64,000 bases of DNA from SZUA-365 sp049663345 (GCA_049663345.1 JBATDG010000085.1:44738-108737); one strand, 5' to 3'. Positions 15,728 to 25,210 are shown, counted from the stretch's first letter. The notes: generated from the letters alone by a model not told the origin. Made by a program: numbers and translations.

Positions 15728-16621
15728 TCATCGCATCACTACCAGCGTTCGGGAAAGACTCGAGACTTCACCCCGTGCTGATGCCCGCAGAATAATTATA
15801 TACATGCCGGCCGACAGTTGCGGGTCCGGAAAAAATCTGGTGAGATAGCTGCCTGGTTCACATAGTCCTTGGGCGAGCGTCGCGACCAGGCGGCCTACTT
15901 GATCGTACAGGACGAGATCTATGTTCGCTTCGCGATCCACTGCGTAGCGGATGATCGAAGAACCATTCCCTGCGGCAAGCAGAGGATTCGGATATGCCGG
16001 ATCCAGAGCGAGATGAATCGGAGCGGCGTCGCTGCTGACAGCCGTCGTGACGGCGTTCGACGTCAATGTGATTGTTGATACAGGATTTGAAGGATCGTTG
16101 CATTCGATTCGAATCGAGGACGTCTTGCCGCCGGCACTGCGCGGTGTATGCGATATGTACATCGTGGAGCTGCCGCTCGGGGGAATCGTTGTCGCCGCTC
16201 CCTGCGTGATCGCGAACTCCGTTGAATCACCACCGCTCACGCGCTGCCTCGTGATGACAAGATCGCTGTTTCCGGTGTTCATGATGACTACGGTCCGCTC
16301 GGGGGTCGTATTGACAGCAACATTTCCGAAATCCAGACCACTGGTACTGAGCGACAACTGAGGGGTGCTGGGCGGCGTGGTTTGAAACAGGGACGGCACA
16401 ATAAAGCCGGCGGACATGGAAGCTGCGGTCGTTGTGATCAAACCTCCGTACGGCTGGCCGACGGAACTGTACAGCAGCATACCTGCGGAAGTATTGTACC
16501 CTCCTCCGGCTGCGTCAACCGAATGCCAGGTCATGGAACCTTGAGCTTCAGCACGCGTGGCGACAATAAGAATCAATACCAGAACGGCGGCGGCAGTAGT
16601 GATGCGTATGTGATGTATCAT
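15728..16621 (-). CDS. Secreted choice-of-anchor-D-type protein with T9SS sorting domain
   Basis: The start at 16621 (MIHHIRITTAAAVLVLILIV) gives a proper signal peptide ending in RAEAQ; the longer frame adds 72 unlikely residues. After a short MTWHSVDAAGGGYNTSAG segment comes one immunoglobulin-like domain of the ASPM/SPD-2/Hydin type (about 90-190: LDFGNVAVNTTPERTVVIMN...). The C-terminus is a T9SS sorting domain (LDPAYPNPLLAAGNGSS, LYDQVGRLVATLAQG, LSAGMYIIILRAS). It ends the minus-strand series that starts at 20804 and may be co-transcribed with the two tail-fibre-like genes. Confidence 0.75.
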   Translation of the reverse strand: MIHHIRITTAAAVLVLILIVATRAEAQGSMTWHSVDAAGGGYNTSAGMLLYSSVGQPYGGLITTTAASMSAGFIVPSLFQTTPPSTPQLSLSTSGLDFGNVAVNTTPERTVVIMNTGNSDLVITRQRVSGGDSTEFAITQGAATTIPPSGSSTMYISHTPRSAGGKTSSIRIECNDPSNPVSTITLTSNAVTTAVSSDAAPIHLALDPAYPNPLLAAGNGSSIIRYAVDREANIDLVLYDQVGRLVATLAQGLCEPGSYLTRFFPDPQLSAGMYIIILRASARGEVSSLSRTLVVMR

Positions 16622-16643
16622 GATGGTCCTGCTATCTGATTTG

Positions 16644-18917
16644 TTATTTTTGCGTCGGGGATGACTGCGTTGCCGCAGGGTCGTTGCCGTTTGAGGACTT
16701 CTCTGGTTGGTTATCAATCGCCTTGTCGGCAGGCTGATCCCATTCCTTCGCATGAAGATATCTTCCGCGATCCTTTGCTTCCTTGTCGACCTCGGGAACG
16801 ACGCGATGCTTCTGCGCGAACTTGTCCTGCCGCACACCGGTCACCTGCCATGACACTTTCGAATTCGGCTGTCCGCCAGCCACCTTGAAGCGATTGCCCC
16901 GGATTTCCTGCGCGATATAGAGATTCGGACCCGGTGCTCCGATGGCGGTAAGCAGGTACCGGAAATCACTGTTCAGCGCCTCGAAATACGACGGCAGATC
17001 GATCCACGCTTCACCGCTGCCATCGAGCACCGCGTTGCCGTTGTACACGTTCATCATGTCCGGGCTTTCGACGAAGGAATGGTAGAGGTACTTGTTCTCC
17101 GGATCGAGCGGATGATCGATCATGAATGTTCCGCTGCCTTTGCTGAGTGTTCCCGTAACCTGCACGTTGCCTTCGAAGTATCCCGCCTTGCCGGTCCCAA
17201 CAGTTTTGGCGTATATCGCGTGGCTGGGATTTGACGTATTCGTAAGACTGAAGTACCCGCCGTATCCCAATCCATCGGAATACACACCTAGTGTCAGCTG
17301 AGAATTGTTTGGATTTTGGATTTGAAATAAACCAGCTCTCCCGTTGCCGGTATTTAATGCACTGAGCGAAAGGTTGTTTGTACCCGAATATGAAACGAAT
17401 TCTCCTGCGACCCCGGCCTGATCCCTGGTTGAAACACCACGGATAGCATATAGCCCACTACTGATTGAATAAATTCCCTCGGCACCGTTCGTGGCAGTAA
17501 CTGCCAGGCCCACTTTACCACTTCCGCTCACGTTCGCATCAACGGCGATTACACTGCCGCCAAGGCCCGCCCAGTTCCCCGAAATGCTGTCCTTGCCGTG
17601 CACGGCATAATCGACGCCGCCGAGGGAGCCGTTCTTGCCCGTGTTGGTGTTGCGCCCCCGGACCGCGGTGCCGGCAGGGTGACTCGTGATTCCTTCCACG
17701 GCATTCTGGTTTGACGAGGTATAGCCTGCGACAGCAGTACCTTTTACGCTTGAAATGGCGAAGGCCGTATTCGTAGCCGATCCGGAAAACGGGAGCGTCA
17801 GTCCGCCACCGGCTGCAGGTGTCTGCCACACCATCGCCGAACCGGTGTACGTCAGCACGCGTCCGGCCGCCGCTTCGGTGCTGGCGAGTTTCATGATGCT
17901 TACTGATCCATCGGCAATCTTGCTTGCACTGACGGCGCCATCGAGGAGCTTGACACCTGATACTGCGTTATCCGCAAGCTTTGCTTCCTTGATTGCGCCA
18001 TCCATGATCTTCGACTGCGTGACAGCGTTGTCCGCGATCTTCGTTGCTACGATCGCACCGTCCGCGATCTTGGACTGCGTCACCGCGCCGTCTTCGATCT
18101 TCGTCGAATTGATTGCTCCGTCCGCGATCTTGGTCGAGTTGATCGCACCGTCTTCGACCTTGGACAACGTCACCGCGCCGTCGGCAAGTTTCTCCGTGGT
18201 GATCGAGGCATTCTGCACGGCGTACGCCATGTCCGCCCCATCGGAGCGATTGTTGTTGTCAACGTCATACACGGCTTTGTACATGTCCCCGCCGCCTGAT
18301 GCGGCGGCTGCATTGATGACGATGTTTGCCGGATTGCTGTTGTCGATGGTGACGTTTGAGCCTGCGGAAATGCTGAGGTCGCCGGTCTTGCCGTTCAACG
18401 TCGAGACGCCCGCGCTTCCCGAGCCGCCGGTGTTATCGACGCCGTCAGCAAAGCCCGCAGGCACATTCCTGATCACGCTCCAATCGACGGAGGCAGCGTC
18501 TTCCGCAGTGCGTGCACGGAAGCTGTACGGTGTGGTGGAAAGCGCAATGCGCGGTGCGAATTCAGGATTGGTCCCGATCCGGATGCCGAGATAATATTGC
18601 TTGTCGAACGGCAGGGTCAATGGCTGTGCCGGGGATCCCTGCCCGAGCATGACCGAAAAAAGTCCGAGCTTCACCTGCACGGAAGGATGAATTTCCTGCC
18701 AGAGCGCGGTGCCGCCTGTCGCCACATCATACAGCGCGAAGGAAACCTGGTAGCTGCCCGAAGGAAGCGCGCTCCCGCCAGCGGTCGCGGCGTATCCCTG
18801 ATAGAACATGGTCGATGGAGCTCCTGTTGCCGCGCTGGCATCGACAGTCGATTGCTGCGCACGAAGGGATGATGAGAGGATGATGATCGCGACGAGGAGA
18901 ATCAGTATTTCTTTCAT
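16644..18917 (-). CDS. Phage-tail-fibre-like secreted protein with decapeptide repeats
   Basis: The start at 18917 (MKEILILLVAIIILSSSLRA) gives a clean signal peptide. The N-terminal domain (about 30-140: FYQGYAATAGGSALPSGSYQ, YYLGIRIG, TTPYSFRARTAEDA) is shared with the neighbour. Eleven consecutive 10-residue repeats follow (consensus ADGAVTxSKI, residues 235-344). Then comes a glycine-rich region and a conserved ~150-residue end starting FMIDHPLDPENKYLYHSFVE. The architecture resembles fibres and collar proteins of phages and surface appendages. There is no T9SS tail; the C-terminus is hydrophilic. The gene abuts its paralogue upstream, so they are one operon. Confidence 0.78.
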   Translation of the reverse strand: MKEILILLVAIIILSSSLRAQQSTVDASAATGAPSTMFYQGYAATAGGSALPSGSYQVSFALYDVATGGTALWQEIHPSVQVKLGLFSVMLGQGSPAQPLTLPFDKQYYLGIRIGTNPEFAPRIALSTTPYSFRARTAEDAASVDWSVIRNVPAGFADGVDNTGGSGSAGVSTLNGKTGDLSISAGSNVTIDNSNPANIVINAAAASGGGDMYKAVYDVDNNNRSDGADMAYAVQNASITTEKLADGAVTLSKVEDGAINSTKIADGAINSTKIEDGAVTQSKIADGAIVATKIADNAVTQSKIMDGAIKEAKLADNAVSGVKLLDGAVSASKIADGSVSIMKLASTEAAAGRVLTYTGSAMVWQTPAAGGGLTLPFSGSATNTAFAISSVKGTAVAGYTSSNQNAVEGITSHPAGTAVRGRNTNTGKNGSLGGVDYAVHGKDSISGNWAGLGGSVIAVDANVSGSGKVGLAVTATNGAEGIYSISSGLYAIRGVSTRDQAGVAGEFVSYSGTNNLSLSALNTGNGRAGLFQIQNPNNSQLTLGVYSDGLGYGGYFSLTNTSNPSHAIYAKTVGTGKAGYFEGNVQVTGTLSKGSGTFMIDHPLDPENKYLYHSFVESPDMMNVYNGNAVLDGSGEAWIDLPSYFEALNSDFRYLLTAIGAPGPNLYIAQEIRGNRFKVAGGQPNSKVSWQVTGVRQDKFAQKHRVVPEVDKEAKDRGRYLHAKEWDQPADKAIDNQPEKSSNGNDPAATQSSPTQK
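17886..18215 (-). repeat. 30-bp tandem repeat, 11 in-frame units (decapeptide)
   Basis: Each unit encodes a variant of (A/E/M)D(G/N)A(V/I)xxxK(I/L/V). The phase is exact across 110 codons. Such repeats usually build a beta-helical or coiled shaft. Confidence 0.85.
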
Positions 18918-18965
18918 GATGGTGTACTCTTTAGAAATGAAGATTGAATTATCGCGGAACTTCAA

Positions 18966-20804
18966 CTATCGCAGCCCGGATGTCATTTCTTCCTGCTCAG
19001 AAAGTTCAGGCTGCATCCTGCGGGAAATTCCTTTTTCCATCGGCTGCTTCCATTCCAGCGGATTCAGATAACTGCCTCTGTTTTCCGGCTCCTTGTCGAC
19101 TTCCGGGACGACACGGTGCTCTTGCGCATACGGATCGTTGCGCACCGCAGTGACCAGCCATGAGGCTTTCGCGTTCGGGACGCCGCCGGCGATTTTGAAT
19201 GTGTTGCCCGATATTTCGCTGGCGACATACAGGTTCGGCATCGGCGCGCCGATCGCGGTGAGTTGATAATCGAAGTCCATGTTAAGCGCTTCGAAATACG
19301 ACGGCAGCGTCACCGTCGCCTCGCCCCTGGCGTCCAGCCGAGCGGTCCCTTTATAGATGTTCATCATATCGGGGCTCTCCACGAAGGAGTGGTACAGGTA
19401 TTTATTCGCAGGATCGAGCGGATGATCGATCATGAATGTGCCCGAGCTCTTCGCGAGGGTTCCGACGATCTGCACGTTGCCTACGAAATACCCCGCCTTC
19501 CCTGTGCCGTTGTTCTGACCCCAGACGGCCGCGGAATTGTTGGCCGCATTGTCGATCTCGAAGCGGCCCGCCATGCCCAGCCCGGTCGTCTGGACGAGGA
19601 GCGCCGCTGCACCGGCCGGCGTTGCGGAGCCGACGAATTTTCCGGCGTTGCCCGTCGTACTCGTCGACTGGATACCGCCTCCGCTGCCGCTCTGTCCGAT
19701 CTCGATCAGACTCTTGCTGCTCGCAGACGCATTCGTGAACGGAAAGGCTATTCCGAGCGGACTTGTTCCCGTGCCGTCTCCGAAAAGAGTGCCGTCATGC
19801 TGCACGCTGCCGAGCCGGTCGGGGGTGGAAATCGTCAGAGTGTTGTTTTTCGCCGTAACCGTGACATTATCGCCGCCGTAGATAAAGAGGTCGTCCTGGA
19901 TGGAATTGATGCTTGTTACCAGCGTGAAGGACGGAATCTTCGATGCGGTGATGGAACCGTCCACGATTTTGGAAGAGGTTATCGAGTTGTCTGTTATCGC
20001 TGCCGTGTTGACCGCTCCGCTGGCGATCTTCGATGCAGTGATCGAACCATCAGAGATGCTGAGTTTATTCGATCCTGTGCCGTCACCGCTCAGCGTGGCG
20101 TCGTGCTCCACTCCGCTCAGACGATCGGGCGCATCGATCGTTAACGTGTTGCCCTGTTGGGTGACTGTGACGTTCGTCCCGCCATGGATGAACAGGTCGT
20201 CCTGGATGGAATTGATGCTCGTCACCAGCGTGAACGACGGGATCTTCGATGCGGTGATCGAACCGTCGACTATTTTGGAAGTGGTGATCGAGTTGTCTGT
20301 TATCATCGCGGTGTTGATCGCGCCGGCGGCGATCTTCGCCGCAGTGATGGCGCCATCCGGCACATTCGAAGCGAGGTCCGCGTTTTCGGCAGTGCGCGCA
20401 TGGAAGCTGTACGGCGCCGAGGTGAGCAGAATTCGCGGAGAGAATTCAGGATCCGCACCGATTTTTATTCCGAGATAATATTGCTGATCGAATGCCACGG
20501 TGAGCGGCTGTGCCGGGGACCCATTGCCCAAAACCGCGGAGAACATTCCGGACTTCACCATCACCGCCGGATGCGACTCCTGCCACAACGCGATCCCGCC
20601 TGAAGCCACCGTGTATAATGCAAAAGTAATCTCGTAGCTTCCCGTGGGCAGGGCCGCTCCGCCCGCGGCTGTCGCATACCCTTGATAGAATAGCGTCGGC
20701 GGCACCGCATCGGCGGACACAGCATCCCTCTGCGCATCCTGAGCAAATACGCTCACGGTAAAAATCGAACAAAGAACGGCGATTATGAACAAACGTAATT
20801 TCAT
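18966..20804 (-). CDS. Paralogous tail-fibre-like secreted protein with 102-residue internal duplication
   Basis: The signal peptide is MKLRLFIIAVLCSIFTVSVF (cleavage AQ). The ATG at 20804 has an AAGGAG site 7 bases upstream. It shares the N-terminal domain (FYQGYATAAGGAALPTGSYE ... PYSFHARTAENA) and the C-terminal FMIDHPLDPANKYLYHSFVE domain with the next gene. The shaft differs: two tandem 102-residue units (about 149-250 and 251-352), each with SITASKIPSFTLVTSINSIQ, DDLFI, a T-rich strand and DGTGxxxL. First gene of the operon. It probably forms a trimeric or fibrous surface or secreted structure; the function is not known. Confidence 0.78.
   Translation of the reverse strand: MKLRLFIIAVLCSIFTVSVFAQDAQRDAVSADAVPPTLFYQGYATAAGGAALPTGSYEITFALYTVASGGIALWQESHPAVMVKSGMFSAVLGNGSPAQPLTVAFDQQYYLGIKIGADPEFSPRILLTSAPYSFHARTAENADLASNVPDGAITAAKIAAGAINTAMITDNSITTSKIVDGSITASKIPSFTLVTSINSIQDDLFIHGGTNVTVTQQGNTLTIDAPDRLSGVEHDATLSGDGTGSNKLSISDGSITASKIASGAVNTAAITDNSITSSKIVDGSITASKIPSFTLVTSINSIQDDLFIYGGDNVTVTAKNNTLTISTPDRLGSVQHDGTLFGDGTGTSPLGIAFPFTNASASSKSLIEIGQSGSGGGIQSTSTTGNAGKFVGSATPAGAAALLVQTTGLGMAGRFEIDNAANNSAAVWGQNNGTGKAGYFVGNVQIVGTLAKSSGTFMIDHPLDPANKYLYHSFVESPDMMNIYKGTARLDARGEATVTLPSYFEALNMDFDYQLTAIGAPMPNLYVASEISGNTFKIAGGVPNAKASWLVTAVRNDPYAQEHRVVPEVDKEPENRGSYLNPLEWKQPMEKGISRRMQPELSEQEEMTSGLR
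19749..20360 (-). repeat. 306-bp tandem duplication inside fibre gene
   Basis: VDGSITASKIPSF occurs at residues 179 and 281 of the protein, an offset of exactly 102 codons. The flanking sequence repeats with moderate divergence. Confidence 0.8.
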
Positions 20805-21020
20805 GGAGATGCTCCTTCAAAGTGGGTTGAATACCGTTGGCGGATTCTGTTCGGGGGGGGCCTCCGCGGCGCAATACGGATATCATGAGGCAAAGATATC
20901 TGGGAAGCATCCTCACGACAATCACACGGATATGTGTTTTTTCTCTGAAACCCGCATGAATATGCGGTCAACGAAATGGAACTGAGAAGGATGGAAAGGA
21001 GCGGAGAGATTGAATGGTTG

Positions 21021-21662
21021 TCAGACGAGACCGCGCTTCATCGCTTCCGCGACGGCAGCGGATTTTGTGTGGACCTGAAGCTTCTCATAGATGCTGCGGA
21101 TGTAGGAGCGAACAGTGTCGATGCTGATGTACATGTCGGCTGCGATATCCTTGTAGCTTTTCCCCACCATGAGGTGCTCAAGCACCATCCTTTCACGGTC
21201 GGTAAGAGCGCTCGCAGGCTGGTCGAACACTGTCGGCTTCGGCGCGCGGATTTTTTCGAGCAGTGTTCTCGCGACGCTGGATGTCATCACCGATCCCCCA
21301 CGCGCGATATCCACGATCGCGTCGATCAAGTGCTGGGGTTCGGTTTTCTTGAGCAAATAGCCCGATGCTCCAGCAACGATGGATTGAATAATCCGTTCGC
21401 TGTCGCTATAGGAGGTGAGCATGATGACGTCGATTGAAGGATGTGCGCGCTTGATGAGTTCCGTCCCCTGAATACCTGACATGCCCGGCATCTCGATGTC
21501 CATCAAAAGCACATCCGGAGGATTTGCATCCACGCCGCGCAGCGCTTCGCCCACAGAAGAATAGGTGCTGGTGCATTCCAGCATATTGGAAAGATTGAGT
21601 ATTTGCGCAAGCGATTTGCGCAACTGCGTGTTATCATCGACGATGGATACGGTAATGCTCAT
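21021..21662 (-). CDS. NarL/FixJ-type response regulator
   Basis: A receiver domain (1-120) has acidic pocket Asp9/Asp10, phospho-acceptor Asp55 in VLLMDIEMPG, Thr/Ser switch MLTSYS and Lys in LLKKTEP. A LuxR-type HTH follows at about 150-210 (LTDRERMVLEHLMVGKSYKD, IAADMYISIDTVRSYIRSIY). It lies 117 bp downstream of the kinase gene at 21780 and is certainly its partner by position. The next gene downstream on the same strand is the fibre operon at 20804, a candidate target. Confidence 0.93.
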   Translation of the reverse strand: MSITVSIVDDNTQLRKSLAQILNLSNMLECTSTYSSVGEALRGVDANPPDVLLMDIEMPGMSGIQGTELIKRAHPSIDVIMLTSYSDSERIIQSIVAGASGYLLKKTEPQHLIDAIVDIARGGSVMTSSVARTLLEKIRAPKPTVFDQPASALTDRERMVLEHLMVGKSYKDIAADMYISIDTVRSYIRSIYEKLQVHTKSAAVAEAMKRGLV

Positions 21663-21779
21663 AACGCCAACACATTTCGTTGTTACTGTTTAAACTACCT
21701 CGCTTTCCGTATCCGCGCAATCGCATGGATATGCGGTTTCCAGCATGATGTGGTTCTCCAGCGTTAGAAGCTCGCCGCA

Positions 21780-24700
21780 CTACGAGGGTTTCACACGGAT
21801 ATGGACTGTCGTTCCCTCTTGCGCGCCAGTTTCAATCTCCAGGTATGCGTGAGCCTGCGCGGCACGCACGCGCATGCTTTCCATTCCGGTGCCGGTACCC
21901 CCGCTGACTCCTCTCTTCCGCTCTCCAATTCCGACACCATTATCCGATATGGAAAGTTCGATATACCCGTCCCGGCTTTGCAGCGCAACGCGGAGTTCCG
22001 TGCACTGCGAATGCTTCAGCGCATTATGCACGGCTTCCTTGGCGATCAGATAGAGGTTGCGCCTGCGGTCGAGGCGGATCGGGATGTTCGGCTCGGGGGG
22101 TAGAATGTCAATATGGAGACGAATGTCTCTTCCTTCACACATTTCCACGGCCATATCACCGAGTCGCTTCCCGAGATCGTTGAACGAATCGTTTTGCGGT
22201 TTGAGCGACCAGATGATGTCGCCGATGATATCGATAATGCTGCGCGCGGTTTCAGCGACCATCGCCACCTTCGGCTTGGCCGGGTGCGATTCCTCAAGAT
22301 CGTTTCCGGCCGACATGCCGAGGAATGATATGCTGGTCAGCATTGAACTGACTTCATCATGCAGGTCCAGCGCTATCTGGTTGCGCATTCTCTCGAGCTT
22401 GATCGCATGTCCGAGCCTGTATCGGTAGAAGGCGACGATCAGGCCGATGAGTAAAAGATTTATCGCTGCGATGAACCACCATGTGCTGTAATAAGGCGGA
22501 GGAATCACGAATTCGAACGTTTCGCTGCGGCTGATCCAACGGCCGCCGGGGTCCACAGCGCGCACTTGGAACCGATACGATCCGGGATTGAGATATGTGA
22601 ATCGTACGAATTTATCCTGCGTCGGCGCGGACCATTCCTCATTCAATCCGTCGATCTTCGTTTGAAACAACAGCTGCTGCGATGTGAACGAGAGGGCGGA
22701 ATATTTAATCTCGATCCGCCGGGGGCTGCTCTCCAGCCGGATTGACGATATTGTCGATGGAAACTGGATGGTCATCGTGTCGGCGGTGAAGGATGAGAGC
22801 ACAACGCGGGGTGCTGTACGGACAACCAATTCCATCGGCTCGTCGAACCGCACGACTTCACCGACGGAAGTGATCCATAGCACCCCGTTGCGATCGATGA
22901 TCATGCCCGAACAAAAGTACGGGATACCGTCCTGTTCTGTCAGCACTTTCCGCACTTTCATCGAGCGCAGATCAACGATCGAGATGCTGTTGATGGTGGC
23001 GACTATCAAATCACGCCTGTTCGGGTGAGCGCAGAGCGCGGTGACCGCATTGCTTGGGAGTCCCAATTGCTGCTTGCTGAAAGGGGCGAACTTCGTGCCG
23101 TCGAAACGTAGAAGCGCGGTTGAATCGTTGGGCCCGCGAAATCCGATCCAGACGGCGCCGGTGGAATCCTCACAAAGGGTTGCGACCTTGCCCGGTCGGT
23201 AGCCGGCGCGCGCATCGAATCGCTTGTGCGTTCGTGGCGTAATTTGCCAGATCGCTTTTGATGTGCACTGATACAACGTCGGAATGCTTGCGTGACGAAC
23301 GGCAAGCTGTCCCCAGCTGATCGGATCGAGGCCCGACGCAATTCCCAACGTTTTTGTCGTGGAGTCGCCTTCGGCGGAAATCAGATACATCGTCGATGTG
23401 CCGTTCCCTGCGTGAAACGCCATGCTGCCGTCACTCATGATACTGAGAGCTCCGGGGATAGGGTACACACGACCCCGATACGACCAGCGAGGCCATGCTA
23501 TGTCTTTGCGCGACCGTCCATTCTCAAGAAAATACGACCGACCCCAAAAAACATTCCAACGCAGCACATTATCCGGCGTCACAAAGATTTCACTGATCAG
23601 AGGATTCGCAGGCAGCAGGAAAATCGGATGAGGCGGTGAATAGATATCCTGGTTGAAACGATAGACGCCGCTCCAGGATCCGAAATACAGGTCTCCGTTC
23701 TTCGTTGAAACGAGATTGCGTCCGCCCACGGGATAGCCGTTTTGGGACATCCGATATTTCATGACAGCGTAGCTGGAGAGATGCGCGAGTGCCCCGCCTG
23801 CGATCCAGACTGAACCCTCGGAATCCTCGAACACCACCCCGAATGGAATCATGTTCTCAAATTCCTCCACGTTGCCGATCGAGCGAAGCATAGATCCGTC
23901 GCGATGCGAGAATTTATTGAATGCATATCCGGGCTGTCCGGTCCGCTGCTGCGCACACCAGATATTGCCTTCCTGATCAGTGTTGGCACGCAGGTAGGCA
24001 AAGCCGAGAAGACCATCCTCTTTAAAGAACCTTATGGTCGGCTGACTTCCGTCGATGGACACGAACCCATTGTTGGTGCGTATCCAGACACCTCCGGTTT
24101 TCCTGTTCACTGTCATAGCGAAAAACCGGAGCGGAGCGCTGTGAGAGGAAGCCGGAAGACATTTGCTGTTTTCGATTATCGAAATTTTTCCGTCTTCGTT
24201 TATGCAGGTGATCTGGCTTTCGCTCGAGAGGACCCATAATTCATGCCTGGGTGCGTACCACACCGGCCAGCCTCCGGAGCCGAAGTCCTTTCCATTTTCT
24301 GGAGAATACTCCTTCCATGTCCCGTCCCGCCGCCGGTGCAGCAAAGCGCCATACGTAGTGGTGATCCACAGCGAACCGTGCTCCCCGGCGACGATGAATC
24401 TGGTGTCATGAAGAGCTTCGCTCTTCCCGCGGACAACACGCTCAAGATGTGTCACGTTGCCATAACGGTCAATGTGTGCGACACCCTCCTCATCTATGAC
24501 GCACCAGACACCGAGACCGGTAGAGTCGAGAATTAACCATGGAATAAATTTATGCGAAAGTTTACTGGCATCGGAGTTGAAATTTCGGAACGAGCTTCCA
24601 TCGAAGCGCGAAACCCCGTTCCACGTACCGCACCAGAGATACCCCTCGTCATCCTGCACGATACTGGCAACCATGCTGTGTGCGAGTCCGTCGAACGAAC

Positions 24701-24803
24701 GATACCAGGTCAGCGGATAGGTTTGGGCATTAATCGCTGCGGTATGCACGAGAAGTATTACGACGATCCGTGCGCACGAACCGATCGTCAGGGACGGTTT
24801 CAT
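21780..24803 (-). CDS. Hybrid-architecture sensor histidine kinase: two propellers, Y_Y_Y, HisKA_3, HATPase
   Basis: The 1007-residue protein opens with a signal peptide. Two periplasmic seven-bladed propellers of Reg_prop motifs follow (GLAHSMVASIVQDDEGYLWC; GNIWCAQQ; GVLWITS), then a Y_Y_Y domain near 680-740 (WSAPTQDKFVRFTYLNPGSY), a transmembrane helix (WWFIAAINLLLIGLIVAFYR), and a HisKA_3 dimerisation domain with His815 in ALDLHDEVSSML. It ends in a HATPase_c with N-box KEAVHNALKHSQ and G-box SDNGVGIGE. There is no fused regulator; the NarL partner follows separately. It probably senses an envelope or extracellular ligand. Confidence 0.93.
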   Translation of the reverse strand: MKPSLTIGSCARIVVILLVHTAAINAQTYPLTWYRSFDGLAHSMVASIVQDDEGYLWCGTWNGVSRFDGSSFRNFNSDASKLSHKFIPWLILDSTGLGVWCVIDEEGVAHIDRYGNVTHLERVVRGKSEALHDTRFIVAGEHGSLWITTTYGALLHRRRDGTWKEYSPENGKDFGSGGWPVWYAPRHELWVLSSESQITCINEDGKISIIENSKCLPASSHSAPLRFFAMTVNRKTGGVWIRTNNGFVSIDGSQPTIRFFKEDGLLGFAYLRANTDQEGNIWCAQQRTGQPGYAFNKFSHRDGSMLRSIGNVEEFENMIPFGVVFEDSEGSVWIAGGALAHLSSYAVMKYRMSQNGYPVGGRNLVSTKNGDLYFGSWSGVYRFNQDIYSPPHPIFLLPANPLISEIFVTPDNVLRWNVFWGRSYFLENGRSRKDIAWPRWSYRGRVYPIPGALSIMSDGSMAFHAGNGTSTMYLISAEGDSTTKTLGIASGLDPISWGQLAVRHASIPTLYQCTSKAIWQITPRTHKRFDARAGYRPGKVATLCEDSTGAVWIGFRGPNDSTALLRFDGTKFAPFSKQQLGLPSNAVTALCAHPNRRDLIVATINSISIVDLRSMKVRKVLTEQDGIPYFCSGMIIDRNGVLWITSVGEVVRFDEPMELVVRTAPRVVLSSFTADTMTIQFPSTISSIRLESSPRRIEIKYSALSFTSQQLLFQTKIDGLNEEWSAPTQDKFVRFTYLNPGSYRFQVRAVDPGGRWISRSETFEFVIPPPYYSTWWFIAAINLLLIGLIVAFYRYRLGHAIKLERMRNQIALDLHDEVSSMLTSISFLGMSAGNDLEESHPAKPKVAMVAETARSIIDIIGDIIWSLKPQNDSFNDLGKRLGDMAVEMCEGRDIRLHIDILPPEPNIPIRLDRRRNLYLIAKEAVHNALKHSQCTELRVALQSRDGYIELSISDNGVGIGERKRGVSGGTGTGMESMRVRAAQAHAYLEIETGAQEGTTVHIRVKPS

Positions 24804-25004
24804 AGAAGAGAGTGAGCTGGATTACATTAGCGAATATAGTTCGCAGTCGCCAAAAATGTCAATGCTGCAGCATCTAATTCTCCCATCAGGACAAACGCCT
24901 CCAGAGAACCGGTTCGGGATGTGTTTCCCGACTTTCCTTACAATCGTTCTGCAGAGCATCATGCTTCGATTTCCCTGGCAGTCAAAAAGAGACTATTTCC
25001 TACC

Positions 25005-25115
25005 ATTCTGGAGATACACGATGCTCAGGTATCGAATACGCGATCTCTTGCTGGCCACGATTGTTCCTTGCACCGGAGGTGTCGCGCACATTCATACCGC
25101 TTCTAGCAGCTCGCG
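25005..25115 (+). pseudogene. Truncated paralogue of the 12165 gene start
   Basis: TTCTGGAGAT...ATGCT, then TCGAATACGCGATCTCTTGC and TGGCCACGATTGTTCCT, closely matches the leader and first ~17 codons of the secreted gene at 12165 (MLRYRIRDLLLATIVP here versus MLWCRTRNLLLAAIVP there). After the signal peptide it runs directly into repeat R2. The body of the gene is absent. Confidence 0.75.
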
Positions 25116-25149
25116 GAAATGATCCACCTCATTCAAGATGAGTACCATC
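25085..25149 (-). repeat. Dispersed repeat R2, copy 3
   Basis: The minus strand reads MVLILNEVDHFRELLEAV and a stop, the same peptide end as the other R2 copies. The 23-bp repeat pair follows without a gap. Confidence 0.6.
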
Positions 25150-25195
25150 TTGTCGGTTATAGTGCCGGCTGATTGCTGGTTGCAGTGCCGTCCCC
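25150..25195. repeat. 23-bp repeat, one A-B pair
   Basis: TTGTCGGTTATAGTGCCGGC (25150 on) followed by TTGCTGGTTGCAGTGCCGTC (25173 on), matching the array at 15067-15175. Confidence 0.75.
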
Positions 25196-25210
25196 CCTAT
25201 CTTTCTTGCC

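Noticed and set aside
17755..18594. 279-residue low-complexity frame (IAPSAIL repeats) on the plus strand
   Set aside because: The repeats are the mirror image of the decapeptide repeats of the fibre gene on the other strand.
19263..20144. 293-residue frame on the plus strand
   Set aside because: Shadow of the second fibre gene.
16644..20804. Prophage, because of tail-fibre-like proteins
   Set aside because: Both proteins have signal peptides and no capsid, terminase, portal or lysis genes are nearby.
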